Assembly (NCBI GenBank): GCA_964035795.1
Contig: OZ038320.1
Span: forward strand, 606,553 to 670,552
Source of the DNA: Pterobdella sp. o SKG-2022
Taxonomy: Eukaryota > Annelida > Clitellata > Hirudinida > Piscicolidae
DNA length: 64,000 nucleotides
Direction: 5' to 3'
Under the pieces are notes generated by a model that was not told the origin of the DNA, ran no database searches, and worked only from the letters and a program-made list of their open reading frames with translations. Positions 1-11,423 of the stretch are shown piece by piece (within the stretch, counting starts at the first letter, position 1; every line of letters starts with the position of its first letter). Both the position numbers and the translations under genes were made by a program.

Positions 1-169
1 AAAACTCTCCTTCACAAAACCCTTCTAAACGCTCATAACATTCACCTCCCACAATGAAATATTTTTTGAATTTTCCAGCTGCAACCCTTTTGTGACGTGT
101 CTCACAGCCACCACGCCAAACTAAACGTCTAAGCTTTTGAAGGATGTCAAAACCTGCATGGAGATATTG
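1..169 (-). other. possible partial exon at the left edge, unidentified
   Basis: On the minus strand a good-looking 3' splice site (TTGACTTTCAG, ending at 170) is followed by a frame that stays open for about 56 codons to the edge of the window. The translation is basic and cysteine-containing and starts QYLHAGFDILQKL. I recognise no family. An open run of this length can occur by chance, and the other end is outside the window, so this is only a candidate exon. Confidence 0.18.
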
Positions 170-2260
170 CTGAAAGTCAATAAATTACCCAGCAATTCAT
201 AATACCATATAATACCAATAAAAAATTCTTTAAGCCAGGAATGTTATTCCATCAGATCTTATCGGCATGAACTCCTTATAAATATTCCTTTATTGTCTGG
301 CAATTTTTTCATTTCCAATCGAAGTGAATTCCACTAACAGTAACAAGAGATCTAAAATAAAAAATGGCTCAAAGTTTTGTTTCAAGGTCCATAAGCTCCT
401 TTCAGAATTTTAAATTTGTAAGCTTGGAAATTTTTATTCATAATTAATGTTCTATTATAAAAAAATTTTTGATAAAAAGTATTTAAACATAAAAAAGTAA
501 TGTAAAAATTTTTTAAATATGCGATCATTCTAAAGTTATTTTACTGTTTAAAAAAAATAATTTTTCAAATTTCAATAAAAATTTTGCAATTAATATAACA
601 ATGGTCGACATAAAAAATTGGAAAAAATTTTCAAAAAAGCACAAAAACTTATTTTTGGAGTTTCACAAAAAAAAAAGAAATAATTTTTAATCCGCGGTTT
701 TAATATTTCCGTTTTGACAGAGAAAGCTCGATAACATAACCAAATGAAATATAAGATAAGAAAAAAACAATAACACGGTGAATAATTGGAAAAAAAATAA
801 ATTCAAAAAAAGCTGTGAAATGAATGTGCTTCTATTGAACCAAACAAATAGATTTCTCTCAACACAAAAACTGAAAATAAACAAAACACGTTGGTGTGAC
901 GCACTTTGACAATTTCAAAAAAAATTATAAGCTATGCTCAAAAAAAATGGTATTAAAATCAAAAATTACTGTGACTCAACCAACAGATGTTCATGGTAAT
1001 TGAACGATTGATTTAAAATTTTGGTCTTGTCTGAAATTTTTTGTACGTTGCAAATATTAATTAATTCGCTAGGCGGCCATGAAGCAGTTTTGTCTACCCA
1101 TAAAGTTCTGGTTTCAAATCAGACATTTGTTTTTTCTATGTTCATATCAGTTTTGAAAAATTAAATTTTTATCTTAAATATCATAAATGTAACCATTGAA
1201 CATGAGACAAAGCTTAACCTCTCAAACTAGGAAAGGTTTTCCATGCGGAAAAGTTTATTCAACTTTTGGTAGAAAACTTTTTTCTGCACCCTATTAAAAG
1301 CCATTATTGTACATTTACACATGCAAAAGTTATTGAAAAAATCAGCTTGCCCCTTGATTTTGCAAATTATTCAAGAAATGCCTTTGAGGGAACACAGAGA
1401 TTATCACCGGTGTTTGTTGTGTAGGTGTGGTGGCCTTTAAATGAGTGCTTCACTTTTAAGTTGTTAGATGTTTCAGATAAGCATGAACCACTCAGGTATC
1501 CAATTGATACTCGTATGATAACAATATTTTGGAGAGCCATATTTTTATAATGGTTTGTAGCGGTTATATAAAAATCTTTTTTTTCCTGAAACAACAGTGA
1601 GTTATTTGAACAAGGCACAAATCATACATTGTAATTGAGAAGCTTCACTTATGTTCCAAATAAAATCTGAAAACAAACGCAGTAATATTGCTTTCCAAGT
1701 ACACTGAGTACACTGTTATTTTTCTCGTCAAAAACTGAACACTTTATCGGAAAAGTATTAAAAAATATATAACTGTGTCTGGATCATTTGTCTGTAATAC
1801 TGTTGAAATACTGAGCTACTATGAAAGACTTTCAAAAAATCTAAATGAATATATATATATATATATACATATATTATTTAGATGAGAAAAAGATAGATGG
1901 AGAGATAGATGGATAGATAGATAAATTGAGCATGAGGTATGAAAGGTAAATTAAATACGAAATTATCATGTCATAAGAAAAATAGAGACAGGCTAAAAGT
2001 GTTTTCATGTAGCCATAAACAAACTCTTTGAAAAATCATTAAATAAATCGAATTGTAGATGAAAGAAATAAACCAAATATCCTTATAATCAAGCTGAATC
2101 TCTAAAAATTATTCAATGATCCTTCTATAATTTTGAATAAATACACTGCGAAAAAAACAAGAAACGAACTGATCAATTTAAAGGCTAAATTTTTTACAAA
2201 ATACGTTACACACACAATTTCAATGTTGTATTTAAACTGATGAAAAGTACAATAACACAT

Positions 2261-2837
2261 TCAAATAGACGGCAGTTTGATGTTGTGCTTTTGTGCCCAT
2301 TGTTGCAGCAAGGGTGAAGAGAAAAACCTGTTATAAGAATCCTTCTGCATAAGAGCTTCTATGCAACGTTGGGCATCATCAAAGAAAACTCGAGTGGCCT
2401 TGCTCACATTCTCTCTTATCTGGTCTCTTGTCACTGAATCCAAATTCACTTCTTTTGGTGATTGGATAGCAATGAAATCATTGCAGATAGAAACAGCCAA
2501 TGGCACGAGAAATGAAGTTTCTTGCTGTTTATAATTCTCACAAGAGAGCCAAAACTCCAAGTTTTCATCACCGAATTCACTCTGAAGATATTTGTGAAAA
2601 AGATCCAATGCCACTTTATCCTTTAAGATATTTTCGAATGATTTGAATCATAATAGAACAAAATCGTTGTTTGGTTTTTTTGATTTTAAAATTTTTCCTA
2701 TATCTGATGTAGATTCTGAACATTTAGAAGAGTCTTTGATTTTTTTTCTAGTAAATTTTTCTTTATGACTTCTTTTATTACAATTTTTCCTTCTTTACAA
2801 GGATCACATCCGTCATATTTTTTTGAGGTATCCATCG
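2261..2837 (-). pseudogene. RGS-domain protein gene with nonsense and frameshift lesions
   Basis: Regulator of G-protein signalling; family members are GTPase-activating proteins for G-alpha subunits at the membrane. The intact part (2614 down to 2261) covers nearly the whole RGS domain. It includes the signature SEFGDENLEFWLSCENYK and ends RFFSSPLLQQWAQ, with a stop after KLPSI. Reading upstream in the same frame gives SFENILKDK joined directly to the domain, so there is no intron in it. One TGA (2648-2650) sits exactly where RGS proteins have their near-invariant Trp (family pattern W-x-x-S-x-E-x-L; here stop-F-K-S-F-E-N-I). Upstream of the TGA this frame stays open for about 48 more codons, but the only plausible ATG (2835-2837, MDTSKKYDGCDPC) is in another frame, joined at an A5 run near 2785. 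Intronless and with two lesions, it looks like a decayed or retroprocessed copy. Sequence errors are the alternative. The RGS identity is firm; functional status is uncertain. Confidence 0.75.
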
Positions 2838-4849
2838 AAATTAATGTAGCAATAATTTATTCACTCTTTTATTGAAATCTTATAATCCATATTTTTAGTG
2901 TATTATTTTTAATTCATGGATTCAGAAACGAAATTCTTTTACGAGAACATATTTTATATAACTAAGTCATTTCAAGTACTTATCGTTGTTCAGAAATACA
3001 TTTTCATTTTATATTTATTTAATGAACAAAATTTTTTTAATCCAATGAACATAACAGTTTTGAGCTACAAATAAGCAAGCTGTATTTAGTGTTGTGCCGA
3101 TATAAGAATTGCCATATCTTAGGACGACGTGTGACTATTCTTATCGACAATTATAATTCTTATCTTTCTAATTAGTATAGTTAAAAACTCTATAAAGTCT
3201 TAAAATTTTAGAAATCACAAAAAACTCTAAATGTATTTCTAAATTTAATTTTTTTCATTACCAGAAAATACTTGAAAAACATTGAATAATTGGCAGATTT
3301 TAAAAGCATAAATTATTTCAAATTCATAAAACTTCACATTTCAAATTTCATCACTTATGCCCTTGCTCGATTGTGATGTTCAAAACTTAAGATAAGATCA
3401 ATTTCTCAAAAACTGAAGATTTCAAAAATGCATGTACCTAAGAACTGAAATATTTGGAGTTAAAAATAATGTTTAAAAACCGAGACTCCGTTTTCTTTGT
3501 AATCAAAATCCTTTTAAAGTTATGCCTGAGAGGTTACTGCTGATAACCTCTAAAAAATTCACCTTCTTTAATCTCTTTTCCTTTTTTGATAGAAAGCACG
3601 GGTTCCACAGAGTATATATATAATGATAAAAGTTTTGAGAGTGCTTTTAATGAGAGATTAATAGATTGTTTTACAATACTCTGCTATAAAAGTTTAAAAC
3701 TTGATCATTGCTGACGATCAAAGTGGTTTGATGGTTTAGTATTTTTTCAAAATGACTTGGTTGTTTATTGTTGAGCAGTCCACGTTGCCAGAGCTTAGTT
3801 TTGTAACCAGGTTGATATAAACGTATTCGAAGCACACTTCCAATCAAACTTTTCAAGTCGGAGCTCCTACCTCCAGCGTGAGTTTTACATGCATACAACT
3901 TAAATATTTTAAAAAATCAAATTTTTTGTAGTAATGTCAAAATACACTTCCTGATTTATGAAGAATTTCTTGAAATAACCTGTAAAACAACTCTAATTCA
4001 ACTAAAACTTCGATTAGCTCAACATTTCCATAATTCATTAGTGAAAAAGGTGTAAAAATTTTTGGAACATACGATGTCTCTTAAAAACTATAATAATGTC
4101 AGAAAATTTCACTTATAAGCATGAACAGATGATTAAATATTTTATAGAGCGTTCAATATCTTATTCATGAAAACCTTTCGATGGTTCATGATTATTTGGG
4201 TCTATTCATTAACTTTTCCTCGTAAGCTACTTACAAATCGTTTAAAGGGTGTATTTCTCCTTTAATATTTTTTGCCTTTATATTTTAAATAGGAAAACTC
4301 TTTATTTGAAAATATCTATGTTTGTAAGCAGTTAAATCAGGAAAAATTCTGAACTACCTTACAGCATTTAGTGGTTTGTGGCCATAAAATTGAATAACTC
4401 TGCGGTATAAATTAACTTTATTATAACTGCAACGTTAAGACTCAAGAGTTGTTATAGATAAAAAAGCCGTTCATTGTGATAATCAGTAAAAGTCTGAAAG
4501 ATTTAGCTTCCAAATGAGTTTACATTACCCAAGTCAGGGTCGAATGTTTGGCATATTTTGCATTGTCTCCGAGTTATTGACCGGAGTTTTTAGTTTTGGG
4601 TTTTGCCATTTTTTTGCTGGAGTTTCAGTTAGCTTGTTTCATTTTTCAAAAATTTTCAAGAAAGATTTTTATAAAATTCTATTGATATATGAAAAAGTTA
4701 TTCAATTTTTATGAATGTAAAAATATATTTAAATTGAATTTTTTATAAAATTTGACTTTATTCCAAAATCAACCATACGTTTTTAATTTTTTTTCAGATA
4801 AACATCATTTGAACTGAAAAGTTTTTATAAACACCTTCCCAAACCTGCA
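2838..4849. other. intergenic, no gene seen
   Basis: AT-rich sequence between the RGS locus and the TSR gene. The open frames here (for example around 3671-3898) lack splice context and codon character, and I see no gene in them. It should contain the promoter and 5' UTR of the plus-strand TSR gene, but no convincing TATA element stands out. Confidence 0.5.
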
Positions 4850-7800
4850 ATGCTCCTACACTTCCTGCTGCTGTTGACTTTCACCCCCAAACACTCCAAT
4901 TCTCAAATTATCTTATCTAACAAGTAGGTTATTGAAACTGAATAGATTCAAAACAGCACTCAAAACTTGATGATGTTGCGTAACTGTTGATTTCAACAGT
5001 GTAACGTTAGATTTAGATGTGAGTTTCTCTCACAAAAAGATTGCAACCGCTTAAAAAATAAGTTTTTGCCTCAGTAAGATTTCAATAAATTTTAGAAAAA
5101 TGTTATATTCTGAATAATAACCATAACTAACCCAATCCTTATGGCTTGGAAACTTATGTAGTTTAATCCCCAATAATTGTGTTACAAAAATGATAAACAG
5201 ATATGAAGTTTCAGAGTGGAGCATGTGTAGTGTCAGCTGTGGAGAGGGGATCCAGCATAGAAAAATAAAATGCCTTGACCTCAAGACCAACAGGAATATA
5301 TCCCTGAAAAACTGTCAAGGTTGGGTGGTGGTGTGTCTGGAAGCTTTGTTGATCAATACCACAAAGTTCATGTGTTCCAGCATATGGTTTTAATTATATG
5401 CATTAATAATTAATGATTTAAATAATTTAAATTTTTTCTTTTATCATATCATTTTTATTTTAAATTATTAGATTGCAAACTTGTTTATATATTTTTAGTT
5501 TTATGATTATTTTTAATAAAGTTCCATTAGGTTTGGATTTATGGAGATTATAAAGTAGCAAATCATTCCAGATAAGTTACAACTGAATTTTTAAAGAGAT
5601 AAAATTCTTTTGTGTTTTAAAACTACGTTTTCCCTCGCATACTGTTCAGTCTTTTAAATACAATAAAAAATTGCTTCTTTATTAATTTTATGAATATTAA
5701 TGTAGATTGATAAGTTTAATTAAAAAGAAATGAGTGAGAAAAATAATTAAGCTTTGTTCAAAGGTATTTCAAAATCAAATTTATATTTAGTATATAAAAT
5801 AGTTTTAAAATATTTTAGTCTAAAAACTCGAGCTAAATTTTTAGAAGTATTATGAAAAACAACAATACAGCTACACATACAAACTACAATTTTTTAGAAA
5901 TGTGAAATATCTCAAAAATATTTAAATAATTGCCAAAAAACCCACCAAAGCTCTTTCAAAAAAAGCTTATTAGTTTGTAAATATATAAGAGTTTGCATTG
6001 GACCGTTTATAACTTAGAGCCTACACACTACAGGCACACCGCCAAAGTCGTACAAGAAATGCCGCATTGACGACTGCTCAAAAACCTCACTGAAACTTTT
6101 GGATGAAGATTCCACAAAGGTCGACTCTCTGTATGGGGATGATCCTAGTTTGCTAGGAAGCAATCAAAAGTCTATGTGAGATCTTGTTTTGTTCACGCTT
6201 ATCACAAATGTATGTCGTAGAGGCATAAAATTATTTATGGGAATGTTATGCATGATTGTGTATATTGATATAAATGAGTTTTTTGTGAGTTTTCAATACT
6301 TGGTCATAGAGATTAAACCCTCAATGAATCATGGAATTGGATTGTATTTTAAAAGAATTTCATAAGATCCTTGAACCCTCATTATTCAACGTCTCACTTA
6401 TTATTAAAGGTGGGTGCCTCATTTTGTGGGCGACTGTTCAGCATCGTGTGGTCGAGGAGTAAGGTAGATATTTGTTTCTCTTTTCAAACCCAAATTCAAA
6501 CATCTATTATCAAGCCAAAAACCCCACACTGACAATAAAAAACACACTCAAACAAAGGTTCAGAAACTTCACGTGCATTCGAGATTATGGCAACGGAAGT
6601 ATATCTTTGCAGCCTGAAGACGACTGCCCAGCCAAACCACCGCAGACAGAACCATGTGAGATCCAACCCTGCTATCCTGAATGGGTGGCTGAGCCGTGGT
6701 CCCAAGTTTGAGGCTATATTGGGGTTTTGGGGATGTAGTTTTTGAATTTGTATACTGTGATATTTGAAGATTTGAGATACTTGGAGAACGTAAATGTGGT
6801 GGAAAGAGTGTACGGTGGTACTCAAAAAATACTTCATGCAGATTTTAAATGGCTTAATGATTGTATTTTTTGCAGTGTTCAGTTAGTTGCGGCGTTGGCA
6901 TTCAAACCAGGAACGTATACTGCATACAAAAAATTTCACAGTCGATAACCGTTGATCGAGACGCTGCTGAGTGCATTAAACTACACGAGGACAATGAACT
7001 CAGAATTCAGACTTGCTTCGAAAGTCCCTGTAATACAGATTATACCCGCATTTTTTCTGAAAAAGAAATATTTCAGTTCTCAAAGATAAAAAATATTTAC
7101 CTTAACACTGGAGATAACGCCACAGTACTGATAGGAGCGACCTTGAAACTTAACTGTCCCTTGAGTGGGGATAATGTTGAGTGGTACGTTGATGAGGATC
7201 GTATCAATGGTGAAAATGTTTCCAAGATTTCACTGTCATATGAAAACATCAGAAAATCTCGCTTCATAGTATCTTGTGTGAAGAAGGGCCGTAAGAAGCA
7301 AGCTTTTGTACACTTTCAAAGCATTAATGCAGCCGATAAAGAAATGCACAAACTGAAGGAGAACCTTCTTGATGCCAACTTGAACTTCCAAGCCAGTGTC
7401 ACTCACAACCTCGACTCTAGCGGTTTGCACACATCAGGATCGGTTACTCGAGAACAAATGACTGAAACAATAGAAAAAAACGACTTGAAACTTCAGTATT
7501 TCGTATCAGACTGGTCGCAATGTTCCGTGGTATGCGGTGCTGGTGGCTCAAAAAGCAGAGAAATTCTGTGCGGTGTTTTTCTATCAGATTCTATTGTGTA
7601 TATTGACTTGAGTGTCTGCACGAAAAAGCTTTTGAAGATGCCGATAGAGTCGGAGGATTGTGAACTGGAAGAGTGTCCGACATGGCATGCTGAAGATTGG
7701 TCCCAAGTGAGATGTTGATGTCTCTGTAGATTGTTCGTTTTTTTTATTTTTATTATATCTGAAACTTTCATTGAAAATGAATTGTTAGAGAAAATCTACA

Positions 7801-9014
7801 TGCTATATTATGAATGTATATCGAATGAAGAAACACCCAAATTATATTTTGATTGTGAGAGGTTTTTCAAGGTAAGTTCACTTCACGAGAAGTACTGCTC
7901 ATTCAAAATTAAAGTTGTAACAGCTTTTTCATTTTGCACTACAAATCTCTACAAATTAAAATTAATACAAAATGAGTATTTTAGAAAAATTAAACTTTTT
8001 GTTAGTAACTCACTATCTTACAGGCTATAGCCATGAAATTTAATCTCTTATAAAATTTCAGTCTTCAATTTTTTTTTCAAAACTGATAACCATATCAGTG
8101 CTACGAAGACAGATGTGTACGATTGCATACAAGTCTAAAAACAAGGAAAGTTACTTGCGTGAATAAGGACTTTGAAAAAGTAGACAAAAAACTCTGCTCT
8201 TCAACCCTCAAACCCCCAACAAGTGAACGATGTTTTGAGCCGCATTGCCAGCCCAAATGGATAGTTTCAGCTTGGTCCCAGGTTAAAAGTCAAACTTTAA
8301 TTTTCAACCACATCAAGCCACTCAAAAGTTTTTGATGTAATATTGAATAGTAATTGGAGAAAATGTACTTAGTTTATTATATGATTAATTTGTATCATCT
8401 TATTGATAAAATAAACGAAATTGTTCACAAGCTTATCTAGTTAAAGCTTTTCTATTTGTTGTGAACTTTTCACATTAAACCAAACTATCACTTTAGTTAA
8501 ACTCTAAAACTAATTTGATCAAAATTTCAAAGTTGATTTTTTTGAATTTTAAAAATCATGAATTAAATTACCAGTGCAAGCTTTTCCATGGGCCAGTTGG
8601 AATTCAAAAAGCAACTTTCAAATGCGTCATAGGAGACAAAAACAAAATTTTAGTTAGAAAAATTCATTGTAAAAACTTGGTCAAAAAGAAAACGAAAAGA
8701 TATTGCTTGATCACAAACAAATCGATTTCTGGTGAGAGTTAATTGTTGAATGAGTGGTCTAGAGACTTTTCAAGTTGAAGCCACTTTAAACATACCCGCT
8801 TTAGTGTTGTGAAACAAAGAATTTTCAAAAAATCTTTTTCTTTATTAGAATGAAATTCAAAAATAAATGTTCAAACGTTCATGATGAACTTGCAGTTTGT
8901 GAGGACGTTTCTGATTTCTGTGACACCATCCCACTTTTGAATATGTGCACCTACCCGCAGTTCCTGCAAGAATGCTGCTTGTCTTGCTATCTCTCCAATT
9001 ATTTCATCACTTGA
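4850..9014 (+). CDS. secreted ADAMTS-like protein (TSR repeats, Ig domain, PLAC domain)
   Basis: Complete nine-exon gene, 608 aa: 4850-4923, 5201-5319, 6034-6175, 6410-6463, 6558-6705, 6876-7706, 8099-8281, 8575-8731, 8896-9014. All junctions are GT-AG and phase-consistent. It begins with a signal peptide (MLLHFLLLLTF). Thrombospondin type 1 repeats start near residues 26 (EWSMCSVSCGEG), 113 (DCSASCGRG), 173 (WSQ-CSVSCGVG) and 390 (WSQCSVVCGAG). Two degenerate repeats follow (from about 456 and 510). An Ig-like domain lies at about 255-320, with Cys near 272 and 313 and a WYV core. A C-terminal PLAC domain (569-608) has the spacing C-E-D...C...C...CC-x-x-C. No metalloprotease domain is present. 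This is the ADAMTSL/papilin-type extracellular matrix architecture; such proteins bind matrix and modulate ADAMTS or microfibril function. Which subfamily it belongs to is not clear. An AATAAA lies at 9137. Confidence 0.88.
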
Positions 9015-9136
9015 AACCGTTTGAAAACTTCGTCAATCTTTAAAATTTCTAGTCATTTTTTACTATATTCTTTAAAGAAAATTTGAGATTCTATGTACAG
9101 TTGTTTTTCATTTTAATTGCCATTTTTCAAAGTTTA

Positions 9137-9142
9137 AATAAA
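9137..9142 (+). terminator. poly(A) signal of the TSR/PLAC gene
   Basis: Canonical AATAAA about 123 nt after the TGA stop of the ADAMTS-like gene, in an AT-rich 3' flank. Confidence 0.55.
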
Positions 9143-9463
9143 GAATTTTTGAATAAAAGTTATTGAAAAACGATTAATCGAGTATGAATATGAATTATGG
9201 TATAAAATTCTATTCTTCTCAGTAGTCTGTGATTCTCAAAAGTCTGGATTCTCATTTTATTTTTCAAACCGCTGATAAAGTTGTATTTAGGCCATTTTCG
9301 CCGTGAAACCAACAGCATTACAAATAAATTATAATCTGGTGTGCTGATAATGAACATCAAATATTCCCATGTCATATTTGGTCATGTAATACGGACATTC
9401 GGAAAAAAACCATCAAAAACTTTGACTACCATAGAATTAATGTAGTTTTGACTATTGCTAATA

Positions 9464-10045
9464 GAGTGACATTGTTGTTGATACCTCCAGTGCTCCTATT
9501 GACAATGAAAAGCAACCCCTCCTTCCTCCATCAATTAGGACCACTTCTTCACAAAAACACTCGTTACCAATGGGTTCTGTCCACAGGCTCTCGAGTTCAA
9601 GCAGTGTAGGGTTGTTTCTGCAGTTAAAACGATGAAATGTATCGTGAATGTGCATGTGACAAAGAGGAAAAAATGGTGAAGGATGAGATGAAGGTGACAT
9701 TTTATTAAGATATAATCGGAGGAAAAGTTTTTTGTTGGTTCTTGATTGGGATAAAAGAAAACTATCCCTATGATTTAAGATAGCTTCTGATGGGTTGAGA
9801 CGATTGTATATTGTTCGTATGTAGTTGAGCACTCAGCTGATTTTTTTTTGAAATTTAATTTCATTCCCTAGAGTTAACCTTGTTTGATTGAATATTTATT
9901 GTGTAATTTTTATAATCAAATGGATATTTTTTTGCAGGTGTTGTACAGTTATGCCATTGCCAGTTATAGTTCCAAGTGCTATGTTTTGTATAATCTAGAG
10001 TTTTTGGAGCAGAGTGTTAGATACAATAGGAGACCAGATAGTTGA
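9464..10045 (+). other. possible pair of plus-strand exons, unidentified
   Basis: A GC-richer island at about 9464-9590 follows a possible acceptor (GCTAATAG). It reads SDIVVDTSSAPIDNEKQPLL and then a Ser-rich stretch, and ends at a possible donor (AGT|GTAGGG). A second island follows a strong acceptor (TTTTTTTGCAG, exon from about 9939); it is open for 35 codons in one frame (VLYSYAIASYSSK, stop near 10045) and about 19 in another. Phases can be joined in either of two ways. No family is recognised and there is no clear 5' part, so this may be chance, or the remains of a small gene between the TSR gene and the tetraspan gene. A minus-strand frame also spans 9458-9832 without support. Confidence 0.2.
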
Positions 10046-11423
10046 GAAATATTCTAATATGAGTTTTGTTGAGTTTTTGTAAGTTATACTTAGGATTTCT
10101 TTAATTTTCTAAGTTTGTCAACGTTTCCGGGTTTTGAGAATTTTCTAGACGAAGTTGCACAAAAAGTTCAAAATTTTTTGTTAGCATTCTTGATAAAAGT
10201 TCATTTTTGATTTGCAGAAAAATAGAAATTTTTTCTTTTTGAGTTATTTTATATAATTTCCGTTGTGCCATCAGGCATTGTTGACTGAGTAATTTGAGAG
10301 TTCTTGCCATTTGCTTCATGGAATATTCTCAAAAGTGATAATTCATGAATTGATGATATTCTATAATGAATAAAATTTTCCAATGATAATTTTTGTTATA
10401 ATGAGATCCACTTTTCATTGATATAATGTCTGACACATTCAAACCAGGATTTGAACAATTCAATAAAACGTGAAGCACATGGCTTTGTTATGAAGGAATT
10501 TTAGACCGCTGTTTTCATAGAAACTGTATTTCTCATCAAATAATAATATTTTAAATTTTCATACTTGAAAAATAAAACAAACTTTTTACCCACGTAACCC
10601 CCTCCAAACAAAGGAGCAATTTGAAGGGCCCTTCATGCTGGGTTTGGGTCATTTTTGTTGTCACCATTGTTTCTAATATTGCATTTAATTGAGTTTTCAA
10701 TTAGAAATGTCATTTTTTTGTGTTTTATTATGTTATAAAAAATATTTTTAATTTTTACGTTTTCGTAGTTTATCTTTTTTAAAAGTTTTGAGGTTATTTA
10801 TAAACATGGAAATAAATAATGAATATAAATTACAATTTTTATTGAAGAAAAAATTTAAAGACTTCAAAATCATCACAAATAGAATAATTTTTATTCAAAA
10901 ATTGTTTAAAGCAATGAATTAACAAAAAAAACTCAGATGCAAAAGCTTCACAAGACCTGCAACGAATAATTTTGCATGCAGAATTTCTTGAGCGTATGAA
11001 CACTTTCGTTGTTTCTAAGTGTCATTAATATTACATTTTATGAAGTTATAGTGATATTATTTCTGGTATTTTTGTTTAAATGAAAAAAAATGCCGTGTGA
11101 ATTAAATGAGAAGCTGTTAATGAAGAAGATAACTAGAATGATGTTCTCATTGAGATTTAAAACAACGGTTAGTATATTAGTTTCAATTGTTCAAAAATTT
11201 TTGAAAAAAAGAATCAGCTTTTTTAAACTTCGTACATGCCTAAAAATAATTTTCTCATCATATCTTTAAGCACTAACAATTAAATCGCAGCAATAAAAGG
11301 TAAACGCAGCGGGTTGTAAGCCATAAAATACTCAAGATAAAAAAAGAGCCAATGCTATAATCAATTTAAAAACCACAAGAATAAAGAGAGGATTGAGCTG
11401 AGTTAATTCTTAACACGGGTTTC

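Noticed and set aside
9458..9832. 124-aa minus-strand frame
   Set aside because: No family match, no splice support, and the GC-rich part reads better on the plus strand.
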